DNA of 64,000 nt from Bacteroidota bacterium (GTDB lineage Bacteria; Bacteroidota; Bacteroidia; Bacteroidales; JAAUTT01): contig JAUZOO010000001.1 of assembly GCA_030706405.1 (NCBI GenBank), forward strand, positions 329,762 to 393,761. Reading direction: 5' to 3'. Numbering within the stretch: the stretch's first letter is position 1; the number at the start of each line of letters is the position of its first letter. Positions 41,715 to 51,678 of the stretch are shown here, one piece after another. A model generated the notes under the pieces. The model had not been told where the DNA came from. It worked only from the letters and a program-made list of their open reading frames with translations, and did not search any database. The position numbers and the translations under genes were made by a program.

Positions 41715-42731
41715 TTAGATCTCTGATGAAAACTGTTTAAGGAAGCGAACATCATTTTCGGAATATATACGAATATCTTTAATTTGATATTTCAATAATG
41801 CTATTCGTTCTATACCCATTCCAAAAGCAAAGCCTGAATAGACTTTTGAATCGATACCGTTATTTTCAAGGACATTCGGGTCAACCATACCACAGCCTAA
41901 AATTTCCAGCCATCCTGTGTATTTGCATAAGTTGCATCCTTTTCCTTTGCACGAACATGAAATATCCATTTCGGCCGATGGTTCAGTGAAGGGAAAGTAT
42001 GAAGGACGTAAGCGGATTTTAGTTTCAGAGCCAAAATATTCTTGGGCAAAGAACAATAACGTTTGTTTAAGATCGGCAAACGATACATTTTTGTCGATAT
42101 ACAAACCTTCAATTTGATGAAAGAAACAATGCGAACGTGCTGATATTGCTTCGTTACGGAAAACCCTTCCGGGCATGAGCATGCGGATTGGTGGTTTTGT
42201 TTTTTCCATTACACGTACCTGAACTGATGAAGTATGGGTACGGAGCAGAATATCCGGATTTTTTTCGATGAAGAAAGTGTCCTGCATATCTCTAGCAGGA
42301 TGTTCGGGCGGAAAATTGAGTGCACCGAACACGTGCCAGTCATCTTCAATTTCGGGTCCGTCAGAAACAGTAAAGCCAAGTTTTCCAAAAATTTCATTTA
42401 TTTCATTACGAACCAATGAAATAGGATGCCTTGAACCTAAGGTAAATGGGTCACCAGGTAGACTTAAATCGTTTTTTGAAGCAGAGTCCGTCTGTTCAGA
42501 AAGGTTTGATTTTAAATCGTTGTATTTTGTGTTAAGAAATTCCTTGAGTTCGTTCAGTTTAACGCCGGCTGTTTTTTTCTGGTCGTTTGGGAGTTGTTTA
42601 AAATCTTCAAATAATTGATTGAGAATACCTTTTTTACTTAAAAATTTCAAACGGAAGGATTCAGCGTCTTCTGCTGTTTTGGCTTCAAATAGAGAAGCTT
42701 CGTTAATTATCAGATTTATTTTGTCATTCAT
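41715..42731 (-). CDS. pheS: Phenylalanine--tRNA ligase alpha subunit
   Basis: A 338-residue class II synthetase alpha chain, acting as an alpha2-beta2 tetramer with PheT. An N-terminal coiled coil (residues 1-85) is followed by the motif 2 region LRTHTSSVQVRVM...GRVFRNEAISARSHCFFHQIEG and motif 3 GFAFGMGIERIALLKYQI. The segment CSCKGKGCNLCKYTGWLEILGCGMV is typical. pheT is not next to it. Confidence 0.96.
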   Translation of the reverse strand: MNDKINLIINEASLFEAKTAEDAESFRLKFLSKKGILNQLFEDFKQLPNDQKKTAGVKLNELKEFLNTKYNDLKSNLSEQTDSASKNDLSLPGDPFTLGSRHPISLVRNEINEIFGKLGFTVSDGPEIEDDWHVFGALNFPPEHPARDMQDTFFIEKNPDILLRTHTSSVQVRVMEKTKPPIRMLMPGRVFRNEAISARSHCFFHQIEGLYIDKNVSFADLKQTLLFFAQEYFGSETKIRLRPSYFPFTEPSAEMDISCSCKGKGCNLCKYTGWLEILGCGMVDPNVLENNGIDSKVYSGFAFGMGIERIALLKYQIKDIRIYSENDVRFLKQFSSEI

Positions 42732-42769
42732 TGCACAAAAATTTAGCCAGTAAAATTAGCTATTATTTT

Positions 42770-43561
42770 TTATCGGAGAATTTCTATTGTAAATTTTACA
42801 TCCTTTTCGGGTCTGTCGCCTGAAAGGGTTTTGAGGTTTGCTATTTTATCGACAACTTCCATTCCTTCCATAACTTCTCCAAAAATGGTGTAACTTCCGT
42901 CTAAGTTTGGAACCCCGCCGATTGTGGTGTATATTTTAATTTGTTCGGGTGTGAACTTAAATGGGTGTTGGCCTATTTCTTGATAAACTTTTGCAATTAT
43001 CTTTTTTTTAATTTGTTGGTTGTTTATGGTACTATCTTTAGATTTTAATCGTTGGATTTCGGTAGTATAGTATTTTCGGGCTGTAAGTTGAAATTGTTCT
43101 TGGTTGATGTTAGTTTCAATTTGGTTTAGTTTTTCTGGAGTATATATTTCTCCTTGAACAATATAGAATTGTGTCCCGTTGGATTCTCTGTTCTGATTAA
43201 CCGCATCGGCTTTACGTGCTGCGGCTAAAACTCCGCGCTTATGATAAAATTTTGGATTTATTTCCGCTGGTATGGTGTATGTGAAACTATTATCTGTGGA
43301 AGGTTTTGGCAAGTTTGGGTCGCCACCCTGTATCATGAAATCCTTGATTACACGATGAAATATTCTATCCGTATAAAATCCGTTTTTGATTAACTTTATA
43401 AAGTTATCGCGGTGAATTGGAGTTTCGTTGTATAATTTCAACTTTATGTTGCCATAATCTGTTTTAATTAGCACCTTAATATCCAGATTTGGTTGTGTTT
43501 TACATGAGATAACAGGTAAAATACTAAGAATTGATAAAGTGATTAAATAGTTGAATTTCAT
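42770..43561 (-). CDS. Cyclophilin-type peptidyl-prolyl isomerase lipoprotein
   Basis: 263 residues. The signal peptide ends in a lipobox (LPVISC), so it is probably an envelope lipoprotein. The cyclophilin fold has DRIFHRVIKDFMIQGGDPN (catalytic Arg), NGTQFYIVQG and YTIFGEVMEGMEVVDKI. An insertion of about 60 residues (about 140-200, PEKLNQIETNINQEQFQL...) is seen in related Bacteroidota proteins. It catalyses proline isomerisation of envelope proteins. Only 12 bp separate it from the divergent epimerase gene. Confidence 0.92.
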   Translation of the reverse strand: MKFNYLITLSILSILPVISCKTQPNLDIKVLIKTDYGNIKLKLYNETPIHRDNFIKLIKNGFYTDRIFHRVIKDFMIQGGDPNLPKPSTDNSFTYTIPAEINPKFYHKRGVLAAARKADAVNQNRESNGTQFYIVQGEIYTPEKLNQIETNINQEQFQLTARKYYTTEIQRLKSKDSTINNQQIKKKIIAKVYQEIGQHPFKFTPEQIKIYTTIGGVPNLDGSYTIFGEVMEGMEVVDKIANLKTLSGDRPEKDVKFTIEILR

Positions 43562-43573
43562 TACTTTAAATTT

Positions 43574-44446
43574 ATGAAAATATTGGCATTAAATGGAAGT
43601 AGTGGTTTTCTTGGAAAACAAATATGTCAATTTTTTGAGCGTAAATATACTATTTTGAAGATAAGGAGGGAAGATTACCTCGATCCTTCAGCATTAGCCG
43701 ATAAACTTAAAGGAGTTGATATTGTTGTTAATCTTGCTGGGGCGCGGATAACTCCTGTTGCTTCTAAAAAGTATCGAAAAGATTTATATGACAGTAGGAT
43801 ATATACGACCCAATGTTTGGTTAAGGCTTTTAGTTTGATGGATAAGACTCCGGATTTTTTTATATCTATGTCGGCTATTGGTATTTACGATTATATCCAT
43901 ATTCATAATGAAGAGTCTGTTAATTTTGGAGATGATTTTTTAGCTGATTTATGTAAGGATTGGGAACTTGTGGCCAATAATGACAATCCAATTTTAGAGA
44001 ATACGGCTATTATTAGAAATAGCATTGTTTTGAGTACCGATGGGGGTATTCTTAAGACAGTTTTACCATTTTTTAAAGTTGGATTAGGAACTGTTATGGG
44101 GAATGGAATGCAACCTTTTAGTTTTATTCATATTAGTGATTTTTTACGAGCAATTGATTTTGTTATTGATCATCGTATTAGTGGGATTGTTAACTTAGCA
44201 GCGCCAAATTTTTGCATTTATCTTGACTTTTGTCGGACTTTGAGCAAGCGTTTGGAACGGCCTCTGTTTTTGAAAGTACCTGCTTATTTGTTAAAACTGA
44301 CTATGGGTGAGCAAAGTTCAATGTTACTTAAAGGACAAAAAGTTTTACCTGAAGTACTTTTAAATAGAGGATTTAGATTTGAATATACTGATATACAGGA
44401 AGCTATCAATAGTTTAATTAATTTTACTCACTTTGAATCACATTAA
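43574..44446 (+). CDS. TIGR01777-family NAD-dependent epimerase-like protein
   Basis: A 290-residue atypical short-chain dehydrogenase (SDR39U1/TIGR01777). An N-terminal nucleotide-binding loop NGSSGFLGKQI and the VVNLAGARITPVA and SAIGIYD segments are followed by a DUF1731-like C-terminal region (PAYLLKLTMGEQSSMLLKGQKVLPEVLL). Substrate is unknown. It overlaps the following flippase gene by 14 bp and so is translationally linked to it. Confidence 0.88.
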   Translation: MKILALNGSSGFLGKQICQFFERKYTILKIRREDYLDPSALADKLKGVDIVVNLAGARITPVASKKYRKDLYDSRIYTTQCLVKAFSLMDKTPDFFISMSAIGIYDYIHIHNEESVNFGDDFLADLCKDWELVANNDNPILENTAIIRNSIVLSTDGGILKTVLPFFKVGLGTVMGNGMQPFSFIHISDFLRAIDFVIDHRISGIVNLAAPNFCIYLDFCRTLSKRLERPLFLKVPAYLLKLTMGEQSSMLLKGQKVLPEVLLNRGFRFEYTDIQEAINSLINFTHFESH

Positions 44447-45893
44447 GAATTTAGCAGGTCAAACCGTAATTTATGGTTTAAGCAGCATTGTATCCCGATT
44501 TCTGAATTACCTTCTTACTCCCTTTTACACATACATTTTTTTACCAAGTGCTTATGGCGATGTTACAATTCTTTATGCTTATGTAACGTTTTTAAATATC
44601 ATCCTTACATATGGGATGGAAACTGGGTTTTTCTTTTTTGCCAAAAAAGAAACAGATTTTTCAAAAGTGTATGGATCAGCATTTGTTAGTCTTTTATTTA
44701 CTACTTCTATATTTGTAATTCTTTCACTCATATATCTACCACAGGTTGCTGAATTTGTGCAATATGGTCATAAGATACGTTATGTTTTTTGGTTTGTTCT
44801 TATTTTAGGAATTGATACGCTTACTGCCATTCCCTTTGCTAAACTTCGTCAACAGAATAAAGCTTTTAAGTTTGCTTTATACAAGCTTTTGAACGTTCTG
44901 ATCACAGTTTTTTTTAATGTAATTTTGATTTGGGTTATTCCTCATTTTTTTGTGAATGATGGTAAATTTTTTGCTTTTACTTATAAAGTTGATGTTGAGT
45001 TGATTTTTATTGCCAATTTTATTGGTAGTCTTGTTACATTGTTTATTCTTTTACCTGATTTGTTTCGTGAGAAAATTGGTTTTAGTTTTTCACTCTGGAA
45101 ACGAATGGTTAATTATTCTTACCCTTTGTTATTTGCAGGTTTGGCAGGCACAATAAATGAATTTTTAGATCGGATTCTTTTGCAAAATTATCTTCCTCAC
45201 AATGTTGATATTACTGCTCAAATAGGTATTTACGGAGCTTGTTCTAAAATTGCTGTTTTGTTAACATTATTTACCCAAATGTTTAGGTTCGCTGCTGAAC
45301 CTTTCTTTTTTAACCGTGGAAAAAGTTCTGATCAGAAGGAGGTTCTTGCCGATGTTTCCAAGTACTTTTTTATTTATGGGCTTGTAATCTTTGTTGGCGT
45401 TATGGCTTATCTTGATATTGTAAAGTTTTTTATAGGTCCTAAATTTCATGAAGGATTAAAAGTTGTATCTATTTATATGTTAGGTAGTTTAGGTCTTGGA
45501 GTTTATTTTAATTTATCGTTTTGGTATAAACTGAATGAAAAAACTTATTGGGGAATTATTATCACAGCCATTGGAGCAGCTATAACTGTGGCTTTAAATA
45601 TTATTTTGATTCCAAAGTTTAGTTATCTTGGCTCTGCCTGGGCTCGTTTGGTTTGTTATTTAGTTATAACTGTTATTTCTTATCTTTTGGGACAAAAATA
45701 TTATCCAATTAATTACCCTGTTAAATCGATGTTAGGTTATTTATTTTTTGGACTTGTGGCATTCTTTTTATGTTATGAATTTAAATTGTCGAACATTGGT
45801 TTGGATTTGGCGAAGAATACACTGATTTTTGTATCGTTTCTTGCCTTGCTGGAACGTAAGGAAAAGGTTTTTTCTATTTATTTGAAAAAGTGA
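44433..45893 (+). CDS. MOP-superfamily polysaccharide flippase (Wzx/MurJ-like)
   Basis: 486 residues with about 14 membrane helices. The N-terminus [37 protein letters not shown] is typical of oligosaccharide flippases (polysaccharide biosynthesis protein family), which move lipid-linked glycans across the inner membrane. The start is a TTG at 44433, overlapping the epimerase by 14 bp; no ATG occurs in the first conserved block. Its stop overlaps the dut start by one base. Confidence 0.88.
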   Translation: MNHIKNLAGQTVIYGLSSIVSRFLNYLLTPFYTYIFLPSAYGDVTILYAYVTFLNIILTYGMETGFFFFAKKETDFSKVYGSAFVSLLFTTSIFVILSLIYLPQVAEFVQYGHKIRYVFWFVLILGIDTLTAIPFAKLRQQNKAFKFALYKLLNVLITVFFNVILIWVIPHFFVNDGKFFAFTYKVDVELIFIANFIGSLVTLFILLPDLFREKIGFSFSLWKRMVNYSYPLLFAGLAGTINEFLDRILLQNYLPHNVDITAQIGIYGACSKIAVLLTLFTQMFRFAAEPFFFNRGKSSDQKEVLADVSKYFFIYGLVIFVGVMAYLDIVKFFIGPKFHEGLKVVSIYMLGSLGLGVYFNLSFWYKLNEKTYWGIIITAIGAAITVALNIILIPKFSYLGSAWARLVCYLVITVISYLLGQKYYPINYPVKSMLGYLFFGLVAFFLCYEFKLSNIGLDLAKNTLIFVSFLALLERKEKVFSIYLKK

Positions 45894-46327
45894 TGAAAGT
45901 TAAAATTGTTAATAAATCGAAACATCCGTTGCCGGCTTATAGTACACCTCTTTCTGCAGGAATGGATATTCGTGCTAATTTGGATGCTGAAATTGAATTA
46001 ATCCCTGGTGAACGTAGATTGATTCCAACTGGACTGTTTATTGCGTTACCAAAGGGCTATGAAGCCCAAATGCGACCCAGAAGTGGTTTAGCATTAAAGA
46101 GCGGGATATCCTTGGTTAATACTCCCGGTACCATTGATGCTGATTATCGTGGTGAGATTGGTATTATTCTCATTAACCACTCCTCTGAAAAGTTTATTAT
46201 TCACGATGGCGATCGTATTTGTCAGATGGTTATAAAAAAACACGAAACAGTTGAATGGGATGAATGCAGCTCCTTGGATGAAACTAGTAGGGGAGAGGGA
46301 GGCTTTGGGCATACAGGTAAAAAATAA
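45893..46327 (+). CDS. dut: dUTP diphosphatase
   Basis: A 144-residue trimeric dUTPase that removes dUTP and makes dUMP. The five family motifs are visible: [39 protein letters not shown] and the C-terminal P-loop-like [11 protein letters not shown]. The start ATG at 45893 overlaps the flippase stop (TGATG). The following TPR gene overlaps its 3' end in another frame. Confidence 0.96.
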   Translation: MKVKIVNKSKHPLPAYSTPLSAGMDIRANLDAEIELIPGERRLIPTGLFIALPKGYEAQMRPRSGLALKSGISLVNTPGTIDADYRGEIGIILINHSSEKFIIHDGDRICQMVIKKHETVEWDECSSLDETSRGEGGFGHTGKK

Positions 46328-46757
46328 TTTTTGTCGTTGTATACCAGTTCTCCTTTTTATTGTTTTTTTTGTTGGTTGTTCTTCTGCACACAGAGCAACC
46401 AACAAAAATACGTCACAATTGAAAGCTTCCAGTATTGTTGAGGACACTTTTGATTATGACTATTACTTTCTTGAAGGTACTAAACAAAAGTTATTAGGAA
46501 ATTATAATGATGCTATTTTATTATTGAACAGTGCATTAATGATAAATAAATTTAGTGCGGCATCTTATTTTCAATTGTCTCAAATATATTTCACTACACG
46601 TAATATTGCTAAAGCTCTGAATTATGGCCGTCTGGCTGTCCGTTATGATGATACTAATTCAGTATATGAATTAAATCTTGCTCGTTTATACCATGATGTT
46701 TGTAAAATAGATAGCTCTTTACTTCTTTATAAGCAAATTAGCACTGTAAATCCCTAA
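46305..46757 (+). CDS. Short TPR lipoprotein overlapping dut
   Basis: About 150 residues. The most sensible start is a TTG at 46305 that yields a lipoprotein signal ([20 protein letters not shown]); the open frame extends back to 46251 inside dut. The mature part holds about three TPR-like helix pairs ([59 protein letters not shown]). In related genomes I recall a much longer TPR protein in this slot between dut and the DUF4292 gene, so this may be a shortened form. The role is probably in envelope assembly (inference). Confidence 0.7.
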   Translation: MGIQVKNNFCRCIPVLLFIVFFVGCSSAHRATNKNTSQLKASSIVEDTFDYDYYFLEGTKQKLLGNYNDAILLLNSALMINKFSAASYFQLSQIYFTTRNIAKALNYGRLAVRYDDTNSVYELNLARLYHDVCKIDSSLLLYKQISTVNP

Positions 46758-46767
46758 AACTAAACAA

Positions 46768-47394
46768 ATGCCTAAATTTACAGTTATATTTTTATTAACT
46801 ATTTTATTTTTAAGTTCTTGCGCTATTAAAACAAATTATATTTTTTCTGCTAACGATAAATATGTTACTTATGACAAAGTAAAGATTAAAGTTAATAGTC
46901 AGAAATTAGGTAAAGTAACCTTAAAGGGTTATATAAGTATTGTGAAGGATTCTTCTATTTGTTTTAAGTTTTGGGGTCCATTGGGAATTGAAGTAGTTAG
47001 CGGTAGACTTGATCAACGGTTTGTTTTAAAGGATCATTTTAACGATATTTTCCACGCCGATGCCTTACAAGAGTTAATTGATAAAACAGGTATTGTATTT
47101 ACAAAGCGATGTGTCGAAAATATTTTATTAGCTAAAATTGATAGCTTAAAGACAGATTTGACCACTTTAAATAATAATGTGATTACGTTAAATGATAATC
47201 AACGTTGGATGAATCGTATGCTTAGTGTCGAAAACATACCTCGTAAGAATTTGATGCAATTTTCGTTTAATATAAAATCACAACTGCTGAATAAAGTATC
47301 TGTTATTTATAGTGATGAAAATGATCATTGGTCTGTTGAAATTCAGGTATTAAATATATCTGGCCAACAAAAAAGATGTAATTTTGATTTTTGA
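46768..47394 (+). CDS. DUF4292-family lipoprotein
   Basis: 208 residues with a lipoprotein signal (FLLTILFLSSC). The body has the DUF4292 look: KGYISIVKDSSICFKFWGPLGIEVVSGRLD followed by strands and FNDIFHADALQELIDKTGI. It is predicted to be an outer-membrane-facing lipoprotein with a LolA/LolB-like sheet (inference). It lies between the TPR lipoprotein and the EnvC-like gene, 16 bp before the latter. Confidence 0.75.
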   Translation: MPKFTVIFLLTILFLSSCAIKTNYIFSANDKYVTYDKVKIKVNSQKLGKVTLKGYISIVKDSSICFKFWGPLGIEVVSGRLDQRFVLKDHFNDIFHADALQELIDKTGIVFTKRCVENILLAKIDSLKTDLTTLNNNVITLNDNQRWMNRMLSVENIPRKNLMQFSFNIKSQLLNKVSVIYSDENDHWSVEIQVLNISGQQKRCNFDF

Positions 47395-47410
47395 ATTCTA
47401 AACTTGTTAA

Positions 47411-48685
47411 ATGAGACTTTTTTTAAGCTATAGCTTGACTTTCTTAATGCTTATCTCGTTTCAATTAAAAGCTCAAAATAGGAATGAACTGGAGCGGAAG
47501 CGTAACAATACACTCAAAGATATAGCCGAAACTGAGAAGATACTTAATTCTATTAAGCACAATAAGTTAGAATCTGTTGAAAAATTAAATCTTTTGAATA
47601 AAAAGATTTTATTACGAAATACGCTTATTCAAAATTTGTCTGCCGAAATTTTTGCTGTTGACAATAAAATAACTGAACTTGAGAAGGAAACTGAGACATT
47701 AACTTCTGATGTGAAAAATATAAAGACTGAATATGCCCGGATGGTGTTTGTTGCGTGGCTAAATCGAGGTACTACCAATCGGTTGATGTTTATATTGGCT
47801 TCTAAAGATTTTAATCAGGCTTATAAGCGTATCAAATATTTGCAGCAATATTCTGAATCTCGTCAAAAACAGATTGCTGTAATAAAAGGTGTTCAAAATA
47901 CGCTAAATTCACAAATTGTTGAACTGGAAAATAGTAAGAAAGAAAAGGTTGTTTTACTTAGCACCCAAGAGAAGGAAAATAAGCTTTTACAGCTTGAACT
48001 TCAGGAAAAGACTAACCTTGTGAATACGCTGAAAGCAAAAGAAGGTAATTTACTTAAAAGGTTGAAGGAACAGAATGTATTAGCAACTCGATTGCAAACT
48101 GAAATTGAAAATATTATTAAAGCTGAAATTAAGGCCAAAGCTGCTGCTGCCGCTGCTGCCGCCGAACGGAAAGCAAGGAAACGGGAAACTGTCACTAAAA
48201 ATGGTTCAGTTAAATCGTCCTCTTCGTCTGTTATAGTAGCACCCGTTTCTCACGAGGACAACATTATTTCCTCGAACTTTAGGGATAATAAGGGTCGGCT
48301 TCCATGGCCTACAGAAAGAGGGGTTATCACAAAAGGATTTGGAGAATATCACCACCCGGTTTATAAGGAAGTTAAACAAATGAGTAATGGGATCGATATT
48401 ACTACTGTTCCAGGGGCAGATGTCCGTTCAGTGTTCGAAGGGCAGGTAACTTCAATCATTTTTATAAAAGGCTCTAATTATGCTGTTCTAATCAACCACG
48501 GAAATTTTTATACTGTTTACCAAAATTTAGTTGATATACGGGTTAAAAAGGGTGATAAAGTTCGTATGAAACAGATTATTGGAAAAGTATTTACTGATAC
48601 TAATTCGAATTCTACCGTGTTACATATGGAGATTTGGGAGGAGCGGCGTATTCTGGACCCTGAAGTTTGGCTTTCTCATAATTAA
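47411..48685 (+). CDS. EnvC-like murein hydrolase activator (degenerate M23 domain)
   Basis: 424 residues. A signal peptide is followed by long coiled coils (about 25-270), including an Ala-rich stretch, then a LytM/M23 domain (about 305-424). The M23 zinc site is broken: the first ligand His is Ser (S325 in MSNGID, with D329 kept), the second motif reads H405-M-E407 instead of HxH, and YxHL is YQNL. It thus looks like EnvC/NlpD-type proteins, which activate cell-division amidases rather than cut peptidoglycan. Confidence 0.88.
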   Translation: MRLFLSYSLTFLMLISFQLKAQNRNELERKRNNTLKDIAETEKILNSIKHNKLESVEKLNLLNKKILLRNTLIQNLSAEIFAVDNKITELEKETETLTSDVKNIKTEYARMVFVAWLNRGTTNRLMFILASKDFNQAYKRIKYLQQYSESRQKQIAVIKGVQNTLNSQIVELENSKKEKVVLLSTQEKENKLLQLELQEKTNLVNTLKAKEGNLLKRLKEQNVLATRLQTEIENIIKAEIKAKAAAAAAAAERKARKRETVTKNGSVKSSSSSVIVAPVSHEDNIISSNFRDNKGRLPWPTERGVITKGFGEYHHPVYKEVKQMSNGIDITTVPGADVRSVFEGQVTSIIFIKGSNYAVLINHGNFYTVYQNLVDIRVKKGDKVRMKQIIGKVFTDTNSNSTVLHMEIWEERRILDPEVWLSHN

Positions 48686-48789
48686 AATCATCTTTGGTCA
48701 TCAATTTTTGACCATTCGTCATAAATTTTATTTGTTAAGTAACAAATTAGCATGTTTTAAGTATATATATTTACTAAATCATTATAATT

Positions 48790-49188
48790 ATGAAAAGAAT
48801 GGTTAATATACATTCAAAGATTGATAACCTTAGAGTTATAGAAAATGTTATTGAGGAAATATCAACAGATTTTAACCTTAATTCAGAGCTTTATGGCAAT
48901 GTTCTCATTGCTACTCTTGAAGCAACAAATAACGCCATTCTTCATGGAAATAAGCTTGACGAAAAAAAGCTTGTGAATATTGCCTTTGATTTGGTTGATA
49001 ACAATCTTATTATTACTGTTAAGGACGAAGGCAAAGGTTTTAATTATTCTGATATACCAGATCCTACTGCTCCCGAAAATTTAGAGAAGGATAGTGGAAG
49101 AGGAATATTTTTGATGGAAAAGCTTACCGATAAACTATCGTTTTTTGATAATGGATCAATAGTAGAACTTACTTTTAATTTGATTTAA
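48790..49188 (+). CDS. RsbW-like ATP-binding (anti-sigma factor-type) protein
   Basis: A 132-residue stand-alone GHKL ATPase of the HATPase_c_2 type. The N-box is EATNNAILHGN, G1 DEGKGF and G2 DSGRGIFLME. RsbW/SpoIIAB-type proteins bind and phosphorylate anti-anti-sigma factors; no such partner is adjacent here. It is followed after 2 bp by ybeY, so the two are co-translated. Confidence 0.88.
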   Translation: MKRMVNIHSKIDNLRVIENVIEEISTDFNLNSELYGNVLIATLEATNNAILHGNKLDEKKLVNIAFDLVDNNLIITVKDEGKGFNYSDIPDPTAPENLEKDSGRGIFLMEKLTDKLSFFDNGSIVELTFNLI

Positions 49189-49190
49189 TT

Positions 49191-49622
49191 TTGGCTATTA
49201 ATTTTTTTGTCGAAGAAATCCCTTTTAAACTTTCGAATAAAAGGAATTTAAAAAATTGGATTATTGGAATTGCTTTATGCGAAGGGAAAAGAATTGGAAA
49301 TATCAATTATATTTTTGCTTCTGATAATTATATTCTTGAAATCAACCGACAATATTTACAACATGATTATTTTACTGATATCATTACGTTTAACTATAAT
49401 GAAGGTGAAATTATTAATGGAGATATTTTTATAAGTGTTGATACCGTTAGAGTAAACGCTGAAAAATATAAATTCTCATTTGAGAATGAATTATATCGTG
49501 TAATTATTCATGGAGTCCTTCATTTAATAGGATATGATGATAAAAATGAAGAATCTGCAAAAATTATGAGAAATATGGAGGATTCTTCTTTGAAAAAGCT
49601 TTATAACGAAATTCTTTTTTAA
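49191..49622 (+). CDS. ybeY: Endoribonuclease YbeY
   Basis: A 143-residue zinc-dependent RNase for 16S rRNA 3' maturation and ribosome quality control. The metal motif is HGVLHLIGYDD; two histidines are kept and the third position is Asp, as is common in Bacteroidota. The start is a TTG at 49191, right after the ATPase stop; no ATG lies in the conserved N-terminus. mnmG follows after 59 bp. Confidence 0.9.
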   Translation: MAINFFVEEIPFKLSNKRNLKNWIIGIALCEGKRIGNINYIFASDNYILEINRQYLQHDYFTDIITFNYNEGEIINGDIFISVDTVRVNAEKYKFSFENELYRVIIHGVLHLIGYDDKNEESAKIMRNMEDSSLKKLYNEILF

Positions 49623-49681
49623 GTTCTTTTATAAACCCTTTATTCTCCTAATTGTTATAATTTTGTCCAAATTTTGAAATT

Positions 49682-51556
49682 ATGCATTTGGAGTATGATG
49701 TTATTGTTGTTGGGGCTGGTCATGCAGGCTGTGAAGCTGCTGCTGCTGCTGCCAATATGGGAGTGAGAACATTGTTAATTACCATGGATATGACCAAATT
49801 TGGTCATATGTCTTGTAATCCTGCCATGGGAGGAATCGCGAAAGGCCAGATCGTTCGTGAGATTGATGCGTTAGGTGGATATTCTGGTATTGTTACCGAT
49901 CGGTCAACAATACAATTTCGTTTGCTTAATAGGTCTAAAGGTCCTGCAATGTGGAGCCCCCGAGCCCAATGTGACCGTACCTTGTTCACTAATATTTGGA
50001 GAGAAATGCTGGAAAATACTCCAAATCTTGATTTTTGGCAGGATACTGTTAGCTCTTTATTGCTAGAAGATGGGCAGGTTACTGGAGTTATAACGAGGGT
50101 AGGGGTTAAATTTACTTCAAAATGTGTAGTTTTAACTAATGGAACCTTTATTAACGGTCTTATTCATATAGGTCGGGCTCAGGTTGAAGGAGGTCGTGTT
50201 TCTGAACCTGCCTCCAAGGGACTTTCTGAACAACTTAAAGAATATGGCTTCGAAGTCGGACGCATGAAAACGGGAACTCCCGCACGTCTTGATGGAAGAT
50301 CTATTAATTTTTCTGATTTAACTGTTCAGGAAGGAGAATCTGATGGTGGTAAATTTTCTTTTCTTCCTCATATTAAAAACAATCCGAATTTACGACCTTG
50401 TTATATTACGTATACAAATAGCGAAGTTCATGAAATATTGAAAAGTGGCTTTGCTGATTCTCCTTTGTATAATGGAACTATTAAAGGTACAGGGCCTCGT
50501 TATTGCCCAAGTATTGAAGATAAGGTTGTGACTTTTGCCGATAAGGATAAACATCAACTTTTTTTGGAACCTGAGGGGATTTCTACAAATGAGTATTATA
50601 TAAATGGATTTTCATCATCTCTGCCGTGGCAAATTCAGTATGAAGCTTTACGTAAAATTAAAGGGCTAGAAAATGTAAAAATATTTCGTTCTGGTTACGC
50701 TATAGAGTACGATTATTTTCCTCCAACTCAGCTTCATGCTACGTTGGAAACTAAGCATATTTCTAACTTATTTTTTGCTGGACAAATTAATGGAACTACT
50801 GGTTATGAGGAAGCCGCAGCACAAGGATTGATGGCAGGAATTAATGCATCTTTAAAAGTTCAAGAGAAAGGCGGTTTAATTTTGGGTAGAAATGAAGCTT
50901 ATATAGGTGTTTTAATAGACGATTTAATTACTAAAGGTGTTGATGAGCCTTATAGAATGTTTACTTCGCGTGCTGAATATCGGATTTTATTACGGCAGGA
51001 TGATGCTGACGTACGATTGACACCCATTGGCTATCGTATCGGTTTGGCTAAGGATGAACGTATGGAAAATTTAGAGAAAAAGGTTTCTGAAAGAGCTGGA
51101 TTAATTGAATTTTGCGATAAATTTAGTGTTGCGCCTGACATTATAAATAATCGTTTGTGCGAACTTCAAACGTCTGAACTTAAAAATAAGGTTCGACTTA
51201 GAGAAATTATAACTCGTCCACAGGTAACGTTTTCGAATATTAAAGAATATGTACCAGAGCTTAATGATTATATACTTTCTTTGGGGGAATTGAAATCTGA
51301 AATTGTACAGGCAACTGAAATTATTATTAAATACTCTGGATATATAGAGAGAGAAAATTTAATAGCGGATAAAATTCAACGATTGGAGAGTGTTAAAATA
51401 CATGATGAGTTTGATTTTAGACAATTAAAATCACTTTCCACTGAAGCTCGTCAAAAATTAAGTAGAATAAAACCATCTACAATTGGACAAGCTTCTCGCA
51501 TTCCTGGAATTTCTCCGTCTGATATAAATGTTTTACTTATTTATTTAGGAAGATGA
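49682..51556 (+). CDS. mnmG: tRNA uridine-5-carboxymethylaminomethyl modification enzyme MnmG (GidA)
   Basis: A 624-residue FAD enzyme that, with MnmE, modifies U34 in tRNAs. The FAD-binding GxGxxG is in VIVVGAGHAGCEAAAAAANMG (residues 8-13). The signature segments GGIAKGQIVREIDALGG and CNPAMGG follow, then FAGQINGTTGYEEAAAQGLMAGINA and the MnmE-binding helical C-terminus (ARQKLSRIKPSTIGQASRIPGI). It is classically close to the replication origin. A terminator and the first parS follow. Confidence 0.97.
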   Translation: MHLEYDVIVVGAGHAGCEAAAAAANMGVRTLLITMDMTKFGHMSCNPAMGGIAKGQIVREIDALGGYSGIVTDRSTIQFRLLNRSKGPAMWSPRAQCDRTLFTNIWREMLENTPNLDFWQDTVSSLLLEDGQVTGVITRVGVKFTSKCVVLTNGTFINGLIHIGRAQVEGGRVSEPASKGLSEQLKEYGFEVGRMKTGTPARLDGRSINFSDLTVQEGESDGGKFSFLPHIKNNPNLRPCYITYTNSEVHEILKSGFADSPLYNGTIKGTGPRYCPSIEDKVVTFADKDKHQLFLEPEGISTNEYYINGFSSSLPWQIQYEALRKIKGLENVKIFRSGYAIEYDYFPPTQLHATLETKHISNLFFAGQINGTTGYEEAAAQGLMAGINASLKVQEKGGLILGRNEAYIGVLIDDLITKGVDEPYRMFTSRAEYRILLRQDDADVRLTPIGYRIGLAKDERMENLEKKVSERAGLIEFCDKFSVAPDIINNRLCELQTSELKNKVRLREIITRPQVTFSNIKEYVPELNDYILSLGELKSEIVQATEIIIKYSGYIERENLIADKIQRLESVKIHDEFDFRQLKSLSTEARQKLSRIKPSTIGQASRIPGISPSDINVLLIYLGR

Positions 51557-51579
51557 CAATGTTCCACGTGGAACATTGT
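51556..51579. other. parS centromere site 1
   Basis: TGTTCCACGTGGAACA at 51560-51575 is the ParB-binding parS palindrome (consensus TGTTTCACGTGAAACA with a symmetric C/G change), extended to a perfect 24-bp palindrome. It begins at the last base of the mnmG stop. Confidence 0.9.
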
Positions 51580-51583
51580 TTGG

Positions 51584-51633
51584 TTAGGCATAATCTTAAA
51601 GTTAAAAATTTTAAGATTATGCCTAAGTTTTTT
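51584..51633 (+). terminator. Terminator of mnmG between the two parS sites
   Basis: A 17-bp perfect stem (51584-51600 with 51610-51626) followed by GTTTTTTATT. Confidence 0.92.
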
Positions 51634-51678
51634 ATTATTTGTACTTGAAAAAGTGCTTTATAAAGTTGCATTTCTTTT

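Noticed and set aside
42318-42335. CACGTG core (GAACACGTGCC) in pheS as parS
   Set aside because: Only the central hexamer and a few flanking bases match; the arms are not palindromic.
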